From: Bacteroides luti
GTDB taxonomy: Bacteria; Bacteroidota; Bacteroidia; Bacteroidales; Bacteroidaceae
Direction of reading: 5' to 3'
DNA length: 64,000 bases
Assembly: GCF_900128905.1 (NCBI RefSeq)
Contig: NZ_FQTV01000010.1
Span: forward strand, 62,001 to 126,000
The translations under genes and the position numbers were made by a program. Position 1 is the stretch's first letter. The number at the start of each line of letters is the position of its first letter. Of this stretch, positions 9,163-18,096 are shown in pieces. The notes beneath the pieces were generated by a model. That model searched no databases. It was not told where the DNA came from and was given only the letters and a program-made list of their open reading frames with translations.

Positions 9163-10479
9163 TTAATTATTTTCATGTTGTACCAATGTTTCTTTGATAA
9201 GAAAAACACAAATAGCTCCTACAATAAGAAATATTCCTGCAAGAACCAGCATACTTACTTGTTTACCTCCCACTAAGTGTAGTAGCCCTCCGCCAATTAA
9301 TGCTGCGCAAATCTGAGGTAAACAGATGGTTCCATTGAATAAACCAAGATAAGCTCCCATGTTCTTTCCTGAAACTGAGTTTGTTAGTATTGTAAATGGC
9401 ATTGCCAGCATTGCTGCCCATGCAAAACCTATAGCAAAGTAAGATGCAAACAAAGAATATTGATCGTGGATAAAGAAAGTGGAAATAAAGCCCAATCCTC
9501 CCAGCAACAGACTTAATGAATATGCAAATTTGCGTGATTTAAACATTGGAAGCAAAACAGCCCAACAGAGAGAACCTATTGCTTGTATTGCAAACAACAC
9601 TCCAACCCAGTTTCCGGCTTCCTGATATTCGGCAGATGCAGTATTGGTGGTTCCCCATACATTATCGGCAATAGCACCATTGGTGTAAGTCCACATATAC
9701 ATGAAAGCTGCCCACGAAAAGAATTGAACCAAACCTACAGTCCAGAATACTTTGGGAGCATGTTTTAATAAAGAAATGAAATCAGTTTTTTGCTTTTTCT
9801 CTGCAGCAGTAATGCCATGAAACTCTTCGAATTCTTTCGGAGGCATCTCTTTTACCTTAACGGTTGTATAAATTACACAGAGAATAAGTATGGCTGCTCC
9901 GATATAAAACGAATAAATAACAGAGTCGGGAATCATTCCTTTCTCGGCAATATTGCTGATCCCTAAGAATGTAAAGATGAAAGGGAAAAGATAACCAACC
10001 AAGCTTCCTGCATTGCAAAGGAAACTCTGAATGGAATAAGCCAATCCCTTTTGCTTTTCGTTTACAAGATCACCCACTAACATTTTAAAAGGTTGCATTG
10101 CCATATTTATAGAAGTATCCAAAAACATGAGAGCTACAACACCAAAAATCATAGCATTTAATATCTTTGTAAAACTGCCGGCATTTGGAAGAAGGCACAT
10201 TACTATTACTGCAACAAGTGAACCAACAAAAAGATAAGGAATGCGTCGTCCGAAACGTGTCCATGTTTTATCACTGGCAGATCCAATTAGCGGTTGTACA
10301 ATAATTCCTGCCAACGGAGGAAGTACCCAAAAATAACTAAGGTTATGAGGATCGGCACCTAATGTGGCGAATATTCTACTAATATTTGCACTTTGAAGTG
10401 CGTATGCAATCTGTACACCAAAGAAACCGAAACTAATGTTCCATAGTGTCCAAAAACTTAGGTCTGGTTTTGTTTTCAT
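9163..10479 (-). CDS. MFS sugar transporter (SLC45/maltose-sucrose type)
   Basis: A 438-residue inner-membrane permease with about 12 hydrophobic helices. The segment SYFWVLPPLAGIIVQPLIGS followed by DKTWTRFGRRIPYLF (about residues 45-85) is the signature loop of the glycoside/SLC45-like MFS sugar transporters found in Bacteroidetes maltose loci. It would import maltose or short maltodextrins released from the periplasm for the cytoplasmic GH65 enzyme encoded downstream. The LacI regulator gene lies upstream on the same strand, separated by about 500 bp of repeat-rich DNA. No LacI-type operator was seen immediately before this gene, but a 22-bp-periodic array lies about 94-147 bp upstream of the start. 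Confidence 0.85.
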   Translation of the reverse strand: MKTKPDLSFWTLWNISFGFFGVQIAYALQSANISRIFATLGADPHNLSYFWVLPPLAGIIVQPLIGSASDKTWTRFGRRIPYLFVGSLVAVIVMCLLPNAGSFTKILNAMIFGVVALMFLDTSINMAMQPFKMLVGDLVNEKQKGLAYSIQSFLCNAGSLVGYLFPFIFTFLGISNIAEKGMIPDSVIYSFYIGAAILILCVIYTTVKVKEMPPKEFEEFHGITAAEKKQKTDFISLLKHAPKVFWTVGLVQFFSWAAFMYMWTYTNGAIADNVWGTTNTASAEYQEAGNWVGVLFAIQAIGSLCWAVLLPMFKSRKFAYSLSLLLGGLGFISTFFIHDQYSLFASYFAIGFAWAAMLAMPFTILTNSVSGKNMGAYLGLFNGTICLPQICAALIGGGLLHLVGGKQVSMLVLAGIFLIVGAICVFLIKETLVQHENN

Positions 10480-10572
10480 TGTATTATTCTTCTTTATTAG
10501 ATTTTATATGATTATTGTTTATTATATCTCATTTTACTAATTAATCTTTTTATCAGGTCAACCCGTTTCAAA

Positions 10573-10626
10573 CATGTACATGTTTACACCCAATCATGTA
10601 CATGTTTGAGTCCAATCTTGTACATG
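10573..10626. repeat. Array 1 of 22-bp-spaced TGTACA dyads
   Basis: TGTACA cores start at 10575, 10597 and 10619, exactly 22 bp apart. The first two share the palindrome CATGTACATG and similar spacers (ending CAAT); the third is CTTGTACATG. Positions one period before and after hold no core, so the array has three units. The spacing is about two helical turns, which would place the dyads on one face of the DNA. The array is 94-147 bp upstream of the sugar transporter start at 10479. Confidence 0.75.
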
Positions 10627-10715
10627 ATCGGTTAGCTTACTCGCCAATAATTAGCTAAACTTACTCCGGTTAATCATTAATTTCCCCCTATAACTTTATT
10701 AAACTGATTTCAGTT

Positions 10716-10733
10716 GAGTACACCATGTACACC
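10716..10733 (-). repeat. Tandem 9-bp motif of the GGTGTAC type
   Basis: On the minus strand two 9-mers lie head to tail, GGTGTACAT then GGTGTACTC. The layout (two adjacent 9-mers opening with GGTG) resembles the arms of the inverted repeat at 10800-10940 and, more loosely, GGGTAACAA-GGGTGTACC at 39538-39555. No function is known. Confidence 0.4.
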
Positions 10734-10799
10734 ACTTTCTACTGATTATTGAACTATTGACTTTTGCAATTACTTGATTATTAATTATATAAATTTTAT

Positions 10800-10940
10800 C
10801 AGGTGGCAGAGGTGGCAGTAAAATAACACTTTTTTCTCTTCTGGAAATTAAATTTTGAAAATTCCGCAATTTGCAGAATTTTCAAAATTTAATTTTATAA
10901 ACCGAAAAATATAACTTTTTACTGCCACCTCTGCCACCTG
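10800..10940. repeat. Nested inverted repeat, 141 bp
   Basis: The outer arms are a perfect 24-bp inverted repeat (10800-10823 and 10917-10940); each arm contains the tandem 9-mers GGTGGCAGA and GGTGGCAGT. Inside is a second perfect 20-bp inverted repeat (10845-10864 and 10876-10895) whose 11-base centre can itself pair as GCAA/TTGC. The whole can extrude as a branched cruciform or fold as a long RNA stem. It lies just downstream of the LacI gene stop codon. It is too short to encode a protein; it could be a miniature mobile element, although no clear target-site duplication is seen. Confidence 0.8.
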
Positions 10941-10984
10941 TTTAATCTTAATTGTTTGTTTTTTAATGTATTATAAATTCCATT

Positions 10985-12004
10985 TTATTTAGTAGTTCCC
11001 CTAACTACTAAATTGGTCTTAACAATTCTGTTGCCACTTCTCTTTTCTTCCGGATTTTTATTTTCAAGCCTATCAATTAATAAATGGATTGCACTTTCGC
11101 CAACCTCTTTTCCATGTTGCTCTACTGTTGTGAGTTTAGGATCGGTAGTCTGAGCTATAATTCCATCTGAGAAACCACAGATAGAAACATCCTCTGGAAT
11201 TTTAAGATTTGCCAATTTGCATGAATACAAAATTCCGGAAGCAGTTTCATCATTAATTGCAAAGAAACCATCAGGCCTGTTTGCCGATTCTAAAATAGCA
11301 GGAGTAATAGCTATGGCTTGTTCTCGTGTATCACATATTTTAATCATGCTATCATCAACAGGAACCTTGTATCTTCTCATTGCGTCCAGATATCCGTTTT
11401 TTCTATTTTTAGAAATCTCAAGATGGAGAGGAGCGCTATAGAATAAAATACGCTTGCATCCAGTTTGAATCATATATTCCACTGCGGCAAAAGCCCCGGC
11501 ATAATCGTCCACAACAACACGTTCTGTATTAACTCCGGTACAAATCCGATCATAAAACACTATTGGAATATTATTGTCTAGCAGTTCCTGATAATGTTCG
11601 TATCGGGATGTATCTTTAGCCAATGAAGTAATAACTCCGCAAACTCGTGCGGCTAAAAAGGAATGAACAATTTTAACTTCCCGGGAATACTCTTCGTTTG
11701 ATTGTGCAATAATGATATTGTAACCAGCCTTAGAAGCCACTTCTTCAATTCCATCAAGAACACATGAGAAAAAATGATGAACAAATTGCGGAATAATAAC
11801 CCCAATTGTGTTTGATCGGCTTGTACGTAAATTCATTGCCATTTCATTTGGCTTATAATTATGTTCGCGCGCGTACTTATTTATAGTGTTTCTTGTCTCT
11901 TCACTAATGTCAGGATTGTTTTTAAGTGCTCTTGAAACTGTAGATGGAGAGACATTTAACGCCTTGGCTATATCTTTGATGGTGATTTGCGTTTTATTAT
12001 TCAT
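10985..12004 (-). CDS. LacI family transcriptional regulator of the glucan locus
   Basis: A 339-residue DNA-binding regulator, full length for the family. The N-terminal helix-turn-helix (about residues 7-30: TIKDIAKALNVSPSTVSRAL) includes the hinge-type LacI recognition pattern. A periplasmic-binding-protein-like effector domain follows (SNTIGVIIPQFVHHFFS, VVVDDYAGAFAAVEYMI). It is divergent from susC, and a LacI-type operator lies between them on the susC promoter at 12121-12134. A matching site precedes the SusA-like gene at 29151-29164. It therefore probably represses or gates the starch genes in response to maltose or a related sugar. The classical Bacteroides sus locus instead uses the membrane regulator SusR, so this locus is the LacI-controlled variant. 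Confidence 0.88.
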   Translation of the reverse strand: MNNKTQITIKDIAKALNVSPSTVSRALKNNPDISEETRNTINKYAREHNYKPNEMAMNLRTSRSNTIGVIIPQFVHHFFSCVLDGIEEVASKAGYNIIIAQSNEEYSREVKIVHSFLAARVCGVITSLAKDTSRYEHYQELLDNNIPIVFYDRICTGVNTERVVVDDYAGAFAAVEYMIQTGCKRILFYSAPLHLEISKNRKNGYLDAMRRYKVPVDDSMIKICDTREQAIAITPAILESANRPDGFFAINDETASGILYSCKLANLKIPEDVSICGFSDGIIAQTTDPKLTTVEQHGKEVGESAIHLLIDRLENKNPEEKRSGNRIVKTNLVVRGTTK

Positions 12005-12109
12005 AGTTAATTTATAAGTTTCAATCCAAGGTTATATATTTTTATAGTGTTCTCCATACAAAAATAGGATAATTGCTCAAGATTGTTTTTTATAGTTAAA
12101 TAATAGGTG

Positions 12110-12134
12110 TATATTTGAGGTGCAAACGATTGCA
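12110..12134 (+). promoter_or_regulatory. susC promoter -7 element with adjacent LacI-type operator
   Basis: TATATTTG (12110-12117) matches the Bacteroidetes -7 consensus. Three bases downstream lies TGCAAACGATTGCA (12121-12134), an imperfect palindrome around a central CG, as in LacI/GalR-family operators. Its position over the expected transcription start fits direct repression. No convincing -33 element is visible at the usual distance. Confidence 0.7.
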
Positions 12135-12289
12135 GAGCAAAAGTAACGAAATCATGAGATCATTCGCACAAGTAATAGTTAATAAACTCTATTTTTGTTG
12201 AGTAGTTGAAATGAATTTTAACGATTCATTCCTCTCTTTCTCAGAGAAATCAATTATTTATAATATTGTTAACTTTAATTTTTAAATGC

Positions 12290-15200
12290 ATGAAGCAAGT
12301 TAATCTTAAACTCGTGAAAACAATCCTTCCAATATTGATGGGGTTGTTCTTGTCTGTGAGCGCATTTGCACAGCAAGTCTCCATTACGGGATTTGTAAGG
12401 GATGCAAAGGGAGAACCAATTATCGGTGCTAATGTTGCTGTTAAGGGTACAACAACTGGAACTATTACCGATTTTGATGGAGCATTCCGTCTGCAAGCAC
12501 CTCAGGGTTCAATCATTACTATTTCTTTTATTGGCTATAAGACAATTGAAGCAAAAGCAGAGAAAACGATGAACGTCGTTTTGCAAGAAGATGCTGTAAT
12601 GCTTGAGGGTACTGTGGTTATTGGTTATGGTACAGTAAAGAAGAATGACCTTACTGGATCAGTCACAGCAATAAAGCCAGATAAGTTAAATCGTGGTTTA
12701 ACCACTAATGCTCAAGACTTAATGTCTGGTAAAATAGCTGGTGTTAGTGTTATTTCTGCCGGTGGTACTCCTGGTGCAGGTGCTACTATTCGTATTCGTG
12801 GAGGATCTTCTCTTTCCGCCAGCAATGATCCGTTAGTTATTATCGACGGGTTGGCTATGGATAATGAAGGAGTGCAAGGTCTTGCAAATCCATTATCTAT
12901 GGTTAATCCAAATGATATTGAGACATTTACTGTACTGAAAGATGCTTCAGCAACTGCAATTTATGGTTCTCGTGCATCAAATGGTGTTATTATTATTACT
13001 ACTAAAAAAGGACTTGCTGGCTCAAAACCAAAAGTAACTTATGATGGTAATGTATCAGTTAGTACAATTAAAAACACATTGGATGTAATGACAGGGGATG
13101 AGTTTCGTTCATTAATCAAAACTCAATATGGCGAAACCAGTGATGCTTTTAAAGCTTTAGGTACAGCTAATACTGATTGGCAAAATGAAATTTATCGTGC
13201 TGCTTTCTCTACAGATCATAATATTACTGTTTCTGGTGGTTTTAAAAATACACCTTATCGTTTCTCTTTAGGCTATACTAATCAAAACGGTATCATTGAA
13301 ACTTCAAAATTTGAACGCTATACAGCTGCTGTAAATTTGTCTCCTTCTTTATTTGAAGATCACCTGAAAATTAATGCTAATTTAAAAGGTATGTTAGCGA
13401 AGAACCGTTATGTGGATGGTGGTGTAGTAGGTGCTGCAGCTCGTTTTGATCCAACGCAATCAGTTTATTCTTCAACAGAAAATGCTAAGAAATACTTTGG
13501 AGGTTACTTCCAATGGGATACTGATGGCAAATCTTTGAATGATCCAAGTTGGTTACGTACATTCAACTCTTTAGCAACATCTAATCCTGTTGCTATATTA
13601 AATCTGAGAGATGATGAAGCAACATCTAAATCTTTAATTGGAAACCTGGAAGCTGATTACAAGTTCCATTTTCTTCCAGACATGCACATTCATGCAAACG
13701 GTGGTATGGACCTTTCTACAGGTAAACAAGATACAGATATTAGCCCGTATTCAGCCTCAAATAATTATTATGGTAGCTACGGATCTACACAAACTGATAA
13801 GTACAACTTATCATTTAATTCATATTTACAATATTTAAAAGACTTGAATATTCATCATTTCGACTTAATGGCAGGTTATGAATGGCAACATTTTCACCGT
13901 GAAGGTCATTCGGCATATTCAGGATTCTATCAGGCTACACATAGCGAAAAGCCAGGTGAGGCGTATAATCAAACAACAAATAAATGGGCTTCGGAAAATT
14001 ATTTAGTTTCTTTCTTCGGCCGTTTTAATTATTCATTGTTAGACAGATATTTGTTCACTGCAACAGTTCGTCGTGATGGCTCATCTCGTTTCCACAAAGA
14101 TAATCGTTGGGGTACATTTCCATCATTTGCCTTAGGTTGGAAGATTAAAGAGGAATCATTCTTGAAGGATGTTAATTTCCTTTCTGATTTGAAACTTCGT
14201 TTAGGGTATGGTATTACTGGTCAACAAAACATTGGTTCTGATTATGCTTACTTTGCTTCATATAATGCAAACAAAGATTTTGCTTATTACCCAATTGGTT
14301 ATGGCAATGGTGAAACATACCGTCCAAATGCTTATAATAAGGGTTTGAAATGGGAAAAAACAACTACATATAATGCTGGTTTAGATTTTGGCTTTATGAA
14401 TGGACGTATTACAGCTGCTGCTGATTACTATTTACGTAAAACAGATGATTTACTAAACTATGTGTATGTTGCAGCTGGTACAAACTTTAAGAATCAAGTA
14501 AATGCAAACGTTGGATCATTGGAAAATAAGGGCGTTGAATTCACAGTTAATGCAAAAGCAATTTCTACAAAAGATATAACTTGGGACTTAGGTTTTAATG
14601 TTACTTATAATAAAAATGAAATTACAAAATTAACAAGTGGAGAAGGTAAAGGTTATTATGTAACAACAGGAGGTATTTCTGCTGGTACAGGTAATACCTG
14701 TCAGGCTCATGCTGTTGGTCATCCGGCATCTTCTTTCTATGTATATCAACAAGTGTATGATAATGCCGGAAAACCAATTGAAAACTTATTTGTTGATCGC
14801 AACAGCGATGGTATTGTAAATGATAATGATAAGTATTTTTATAAGAAACCAACTGCTGATGTTTTAATGGGCTTTACTTCTAAATTTATTTATAAAGCTT
14901 GGGATCTTAGTTTCTCTCTCCGTGCAAGTTTGAATAATTATGTTTATAATGATGTGGAATCAAATAATAGCGATATGAGTTCACTCTACGCACCGTCTGG
15001 ATACTTGCAAAATCGTCCAAAAATGGTTTTAGCTAATAATTTCCAAGGGCTAGGAAACTATTATATGTCTGACTATTATGTACAGAATGCTTCATTCTTA
15101 AAGTGTGATAACATTACATTGGGCTATTCTTTCAATAAATTATTTGGCCTTTCTTTAAGTGGACGTGCTTATGCTACAGTCTCTAATGTATTTACTATAT

Positions 15201-15301
15201 CAGATTACAAGGGTCTTGATCCAGAGGTTAGTGGTGGTGTAGACAATAATATCTATCCTCGTCCATTGGTTTCACTTATTGGCTTGAGTCTTAACTTCTA
15301 A
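12290..15301 (+). CDS. susC: SusC-like TonB-dependent outer-membrane transporter
   Basis: TonB-dependent transporter that, with the SusD-like lipoprotein encoded next, imports alpha-glucan oligosaccharides across the outer membrane. The start was set at the ATG at 12290 (MKQVNLKLVK), which gives a signal peptide ending AFAQQ; an in-frame TTG at 12266 would add eight unlikely residues. Domains: carboxypeptidase-like repeat (about 30-100, GFVRDAKGEPIIGANV), plug with the SusC-type VIGYGTVKKNDLTGSV TonB-box region and VIIDGLAMDN (about 110-230), then the 22-strand barrel ending SLIGLSLNF. Length, about 1003 residues, is typical. It is first in the operon, 26 bp before susD. Confidence 0.93.
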   Translation: MKQVNLKLVKTILPILMGLFLSVSAFAQQVSITGFVRDAKGEPIIGANVAVKGTTTGTITDFDGAFRLQAPQGSIITISFIGYKTIEAKAEKTMNVVLQEDAVMLEGTVVIGYGTVKKNDLTGSVTAIKPDKLNRGLTTNAQDLMSGKIAGVSVISAGGTPGAGATIRIRGGSSLSASNDPLVIIDGLAMDNEGVQGLANPLSMVNPNDIETFTVLKDASATAIYGSRASNGVIIITTKKGLAGSKPKVTYDGNVSVSTIKNTLDVMTGDEFRSLIKTQYGETSDAFKALGTANTDWQNEIYRAAFSTDHNITVSGGFKNTPYRFSLGYTNQNGIIETSKFERYTAAVNLSPSLFEDHLKINANLKGMLAKNRYVDGGVVGAAARFDPTQSVYSSTENAKKYFGGYFQWDTDGKSLNDPSWLRTFNSLATSNPVAILNLRDDEATSKSLIGNLEADYKFHFLPDMHIHANGGMDLSTGKQDTDISPYSASNNYYGSYGSTQTDKYNLSFNSYLQYLKDLNIHHFDLMAGYEWQHFHREGHSAYSGFYQATHSEKPGEAYNQTTNKWASENYLVSFFGRFNYSLLDRYLFTATVRRDGSSRFHKDNRWGTFPSFALGWKIKEESFLKDVNFLSDLKLRLGYGITGQQNIGSDYAYFASYNANKDFAYYPIGYGNGETYRPNAYNKGLKWEKTTTYNAGLDFGFMNGRITAAADYYLRKTDDLLNYVYVAAGTNFKNQVNANVGSLENKGVEFTVNAKAISTKDITWDLGFNVTYNKNEITKLTSGEGKGYYVTTGGISAGTGNTCQAHAVGHPASSFYVYQQVYDNAGKPIENLFVDRNSDGIVNDNDKYFYKKPTADVLMGFTSKFIYKAWDLSFSLRASLNNYVYNDVESNNSDMSSLYAPSGYLQNRPKMVLANNFQGLGNYYMSDYYVQNASFLKCDNITLGYSFNKLFGLSLSGRAYATVSNVFTISDYKGLDPEVSGGVDNNIYPRPLVSLIGLSLNF

Positions 15302-15327
15302 TCTTTAATATTTAAAAGTATACAATT

Positions 15328-16902
15328 ATGAAATTAAGATATTTAAAATCATTAATACCTGCAGCGGCATTAACTTTAACGCTCAGTGTTACATCTTGTG
15401 TAAGTGATCTGGATGTAAATCCTATAGATCCAAGCACAACGATGGAATTTCATCAAAATGAAGTGTTTACTAAAATTTATGCAACAATGGGACTGACAGG
15501 TCAGCAAGGACCTGCTGGTAGTGGAGATGTTGACGGTATTGATGAAGGTACTTCTGACTTTTATCGTTTGATTTGGAATGCAAATGAGCTTCCAACTGAT
15601 GAATCACATTGTTGTTGGGGTGATGTTGGTATACCTGAATTAAATTATGCATCATGGGGAGCTTCTCATAGTCAGGTAACTGGCTTATACTATCGTTTGT
15701 ATTTTGATATTACTTTATGTAATTTCTTTTTGGAGCAAACAGATGGAAAGACCGATTCTGAAACTGTAGCTCAACGTGCTGAGACTCGTTTTATGCGTGC
15801 TTTAAATTATTATTATTTGATAGATTTATTTGGAAATGTTCCTTTTGTTACAAAAGTGACAACAGAGAATCCTAAACAAATTAGTCGTGCAGAGCTTTTT
15901 GATTTTATTGAGTCGGAATTGAAAGCTTGTGAACCAGATATGTTAGCTCCTAAGACAAATACTTATGGACGTGCTGATAAAGTTGCTGCATGGTTACTTT
16001 TATCTCGCTTGTATTTGAATGCTGAAGTGTATACAGGCAAAGCTCGTTGGGCTGATGCAGCTTCTTATGCACAAAAAGTAATGACCTCTTCTTATACTTT
16101 GTGTAATACATACAAGTATTTGTTTATGGCTGATAATAATGGTAGTACAGTTAATACTGCAACCAGTGAAATTATATTACCTATTATTCAAAATGGTACT
16201 ACAACACAAAATTATGGAGGTTCATTATTCCTGATAGCTTCTACACATAAGTCCGATATGACATATTATGGAACAACTGAGGGATGGGCTGGTAATAGCT
16301 GTCGTCCGCAAATGTTGGCTAAATTTTTCCCAACAACAGATGCTCCTAATGTGAATGCAGAGGCAATGGTTGCAGCTGCAAAGGATGATCGTGCCATGTT
16401 TTATGGGGTAGATCGTACTTTATCAATTGATGATGAATCTCAATTTGTTAATGGATTCTCTTGTGCTAAATTCTCAAATGTGCGGGCAGATGGTGCTTCT
16501 TCAAGTGATTCTAAATTTGTAGATATGGATGTTCCTTTTATGCGTGTTGCCGAAGCTTATCTTACATTTGCCGAAGCTACAATGCGTGCTAATGGTGGTG
16601 TGTCTACTCAACCTGTAACTGATGCTATAAATGCATTGCGTACTCGTGCTCATGCAAAGACAGAAACTTCATATACGTATAGTACTATTTTGGATGAATG
16701 GTCTAGAGAATTTGCTTTAGAAGGACGTCGTCGCTCAGATCTTATTCGTTTTGGCAAATTTGGTGGTAACTCAGATTATACATGGCAATGGAAGGGTGGA
16801 ACGATAAATGGAACTAACTTCAGTTCAAACTTTAATCTTTTCCCAATACCAACTAAAGATTTGAATTCTAACCCTAATCTGGTTCAAAATCCAGGTTATT
16901 AG
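15328..16902 (+). CDS. susD: SusD-like nutrient-binding lipoprotein (RagB/SusD)
   Basis: Surface lipoprotein that caps the SusC-like barrel and binds glucan. The 524-residue protein has a lipoprotein signal peptide with lipobox-like LSVTSC (Cys at residue 24). It shows the helical SusD/RagB signatures: RFMRALNYYYLIDLFGNVPFVT (about residue 155), VAAWLLLSRLYLNAEVY (about 225) and the C-terminal EFALEGRRRSDLIRFGKF (about 470), a very characteristic SusD end block. The gene begins 26 bp after susC and is followed by the SusE-like gene, the canonical order of starch systems. Confidence 0.93.
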   Translation: MKLRYLKSLIPAAALTLTLSVTSCVSDLDVNPIDPSTTMEFHQNEVFTKIYATMGLTGQQGPAGSGDVDGIDEGTSDFYRLIWNANELPTDESHCCWGDVGIPELNYASWGASHSQVTGLYYRLYFDITLCNFFLEQTDGKTDSETVAQRAETRFMRALNYYYLIDLFGNVPFVTKVTTENPKQISRAELFDFIESELKACEPDMLAPKTNTYGRADKVAAWLLLSRLYLNAEVYTGKARWADAASYAQKVMTSSYTLCNTYKYLFMADNNGSTVNTATSEIILPIIQNGTTTQNYGGSLFLIASTHKSDMTYYGTTEGWAGNSCRPQMLAKFFPTTDAPNVNAEAMVAAAKDDRAMFYGVDRTLSIDDESQFVNGFSCAKFSNVRADGASSSDSKFVDMDVPFMRVAEAYLTFAEATMRANGGVSTQPVTDAINALRTRAHAKTETSYTYSTILDEWSREFALEGRRRSDLIRFGKFGGNSDYTWQWKGGTINGTNFSSNFNLFPIPTKDLNSNPNLVQNPGY

Positions 16903-16943
16903 TGAGTGGTTTCGACATTATTTTTACTAATTGATAAAAAGAA

Positions 16944-18074
16944 ATGAATATGAAAAAAATAACAATATTGGCTTCCTTATTCTTAGGATTGTCTCTCTTC
17001 ACAGCTTGTGAAGATGATAGAGATTCCAATCCGATACTTCAGGATCCAACAACCTTTGTGCTGAATACACCAGCATATTCAACAGCTGTTTATGATCTGC
17101 AAAAATCCTCAAGTATTGAGTTGACTTGTTCTCAGCCTGATTATGGTTTTACTGCAGCAACTGTATATACTGTTCAGGTTTCATTGAATAATGATTTTAC
17201 AACTGAAGGTGCTTATACAACTCTTTCTACTACTTATACAACTGCTAAGATGAATGTCGATGCATCCGAAATAGCTGTTGCTGCTACCAATTTAGCTTTG
17301 GCTAATGGAAAAACAGAAACTGATTTTCCACTTACAACCGGTGTTAATATTCGCTTAAAGGCTGCATTAACCAATGGTATGGGAGCAATTTATTCTAATT
17401 CTATAACTTTAGATAAAGTTCGTGTACATTTTGCTCTTCCGGCTGTTGTTATTCCTACAACAATGAACATCATTGGCGATGGTATTGGTGGTTGGGACTG
17501 GAGTTCTAATGCTATTTCAATGGTACCAACTTATGATAACAATGGTACATTCTGGAGAATGATTTATGTAACTGCCGGTGGCAAACTTAAATTCAATATT
17601 GAAAAAGCATGGGACGGTAGTGAATTTGGCTCATCTGCAACTCCGGTTGATAATGCAGGAGCTGGTCTTGGTGAAAATGATGGTAACCTGCTTGTCAATA
17701 ACGCTGGTTGGTATTTGGTAGTTGTAAAATCTGCAGTTGTTGGTCGTGATATTAAATATACCATTGAATTTAATGCTCCTAAAGTTTACTTAATGGGTAA
17801 TACTATTGGCGGTTGGGATATTAAAGATGAAAATGCATTTACTGTTCCTGCTGATGGATCTGGATTCTTTATATCACCTAAATTAATAGCTACTGACGAA
17901 GTTCGTATGTGTGTAAAACTAGCAGATGTTGACTGGTGGAAGACTGAATTTATTGTACTTGCAGATGGAAAGATCTCTTACCGTGGAACTGGTGGTGATC
18001 AGGAACGTTATATAGTAAATAAGGATAAAAGTGTGTATTTGAACTTCATGACTGGTAAAGGTAAATACGAATAA
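16944..18074 (+). CDS. SusE-like starch-binding outer-membrane lipoprotein
   Basis: A 376-residue surface lipoprotein (MKKITILASLFLGLSLFTAC, lipobox Cys at residue 22 of the longer form). An N-terminal SusE-type Ig-like domain includes the segment VQVSLNNDFTTEGAYTTL. Two beta-sandwich starch-binding modules follow, each opening with a Gly-Gly-Trp motif (IGDGIGGWDWSS near residue 175 and MGNTIGGWDIKDE near 285). The family binds alpha-glucan at the cell surface and helps present it to the SusCD transporter. Two Met codons are possible (16944 and 16950); both give the same lipoprotein. Confidence 0.87.
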   Translation: MNMKKITILASLFLGLSLFTACEDDRDSNPILQDPTTFVLNTPAYSTAVYDLQKSSSIELTCSQPDYGFTAATVYTVQVSLNNDFTTEGAYTTLSTTYTTAKMNVDASEIAVAATNLALANGKTETDFPLTTGVNIRLKAALTNGMGAIYSNSITLDKVRVHFALPAVVIPTTMNIIGDGIGGWDWSSNAISMVPTYDNNGTFWRMIYVTAGGKLKFNIEKAWDGSEFGSSATPVDNAGAGLGENDGNLLVNNAGWYLVVVKSAVVGRDIKYTIEFNAPKVYLMGNTIGGWDIKDENAFTVPADGSGFFISPKLIATDEVRMCVKLADVDWWKTEFIVLADGKISYRGTGGDQERYIVNKDKSVYLNFMTGKGKYE

Positions 18075-18096
18075 CAACATTTAATTAAGAATTAGT

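Noticed and set aside
12266..12290. TTG start of the SusC-like protein
   Set aside because: It would add eight residues before a normal signal peptide; the ATG at 12290 is the sensible start.
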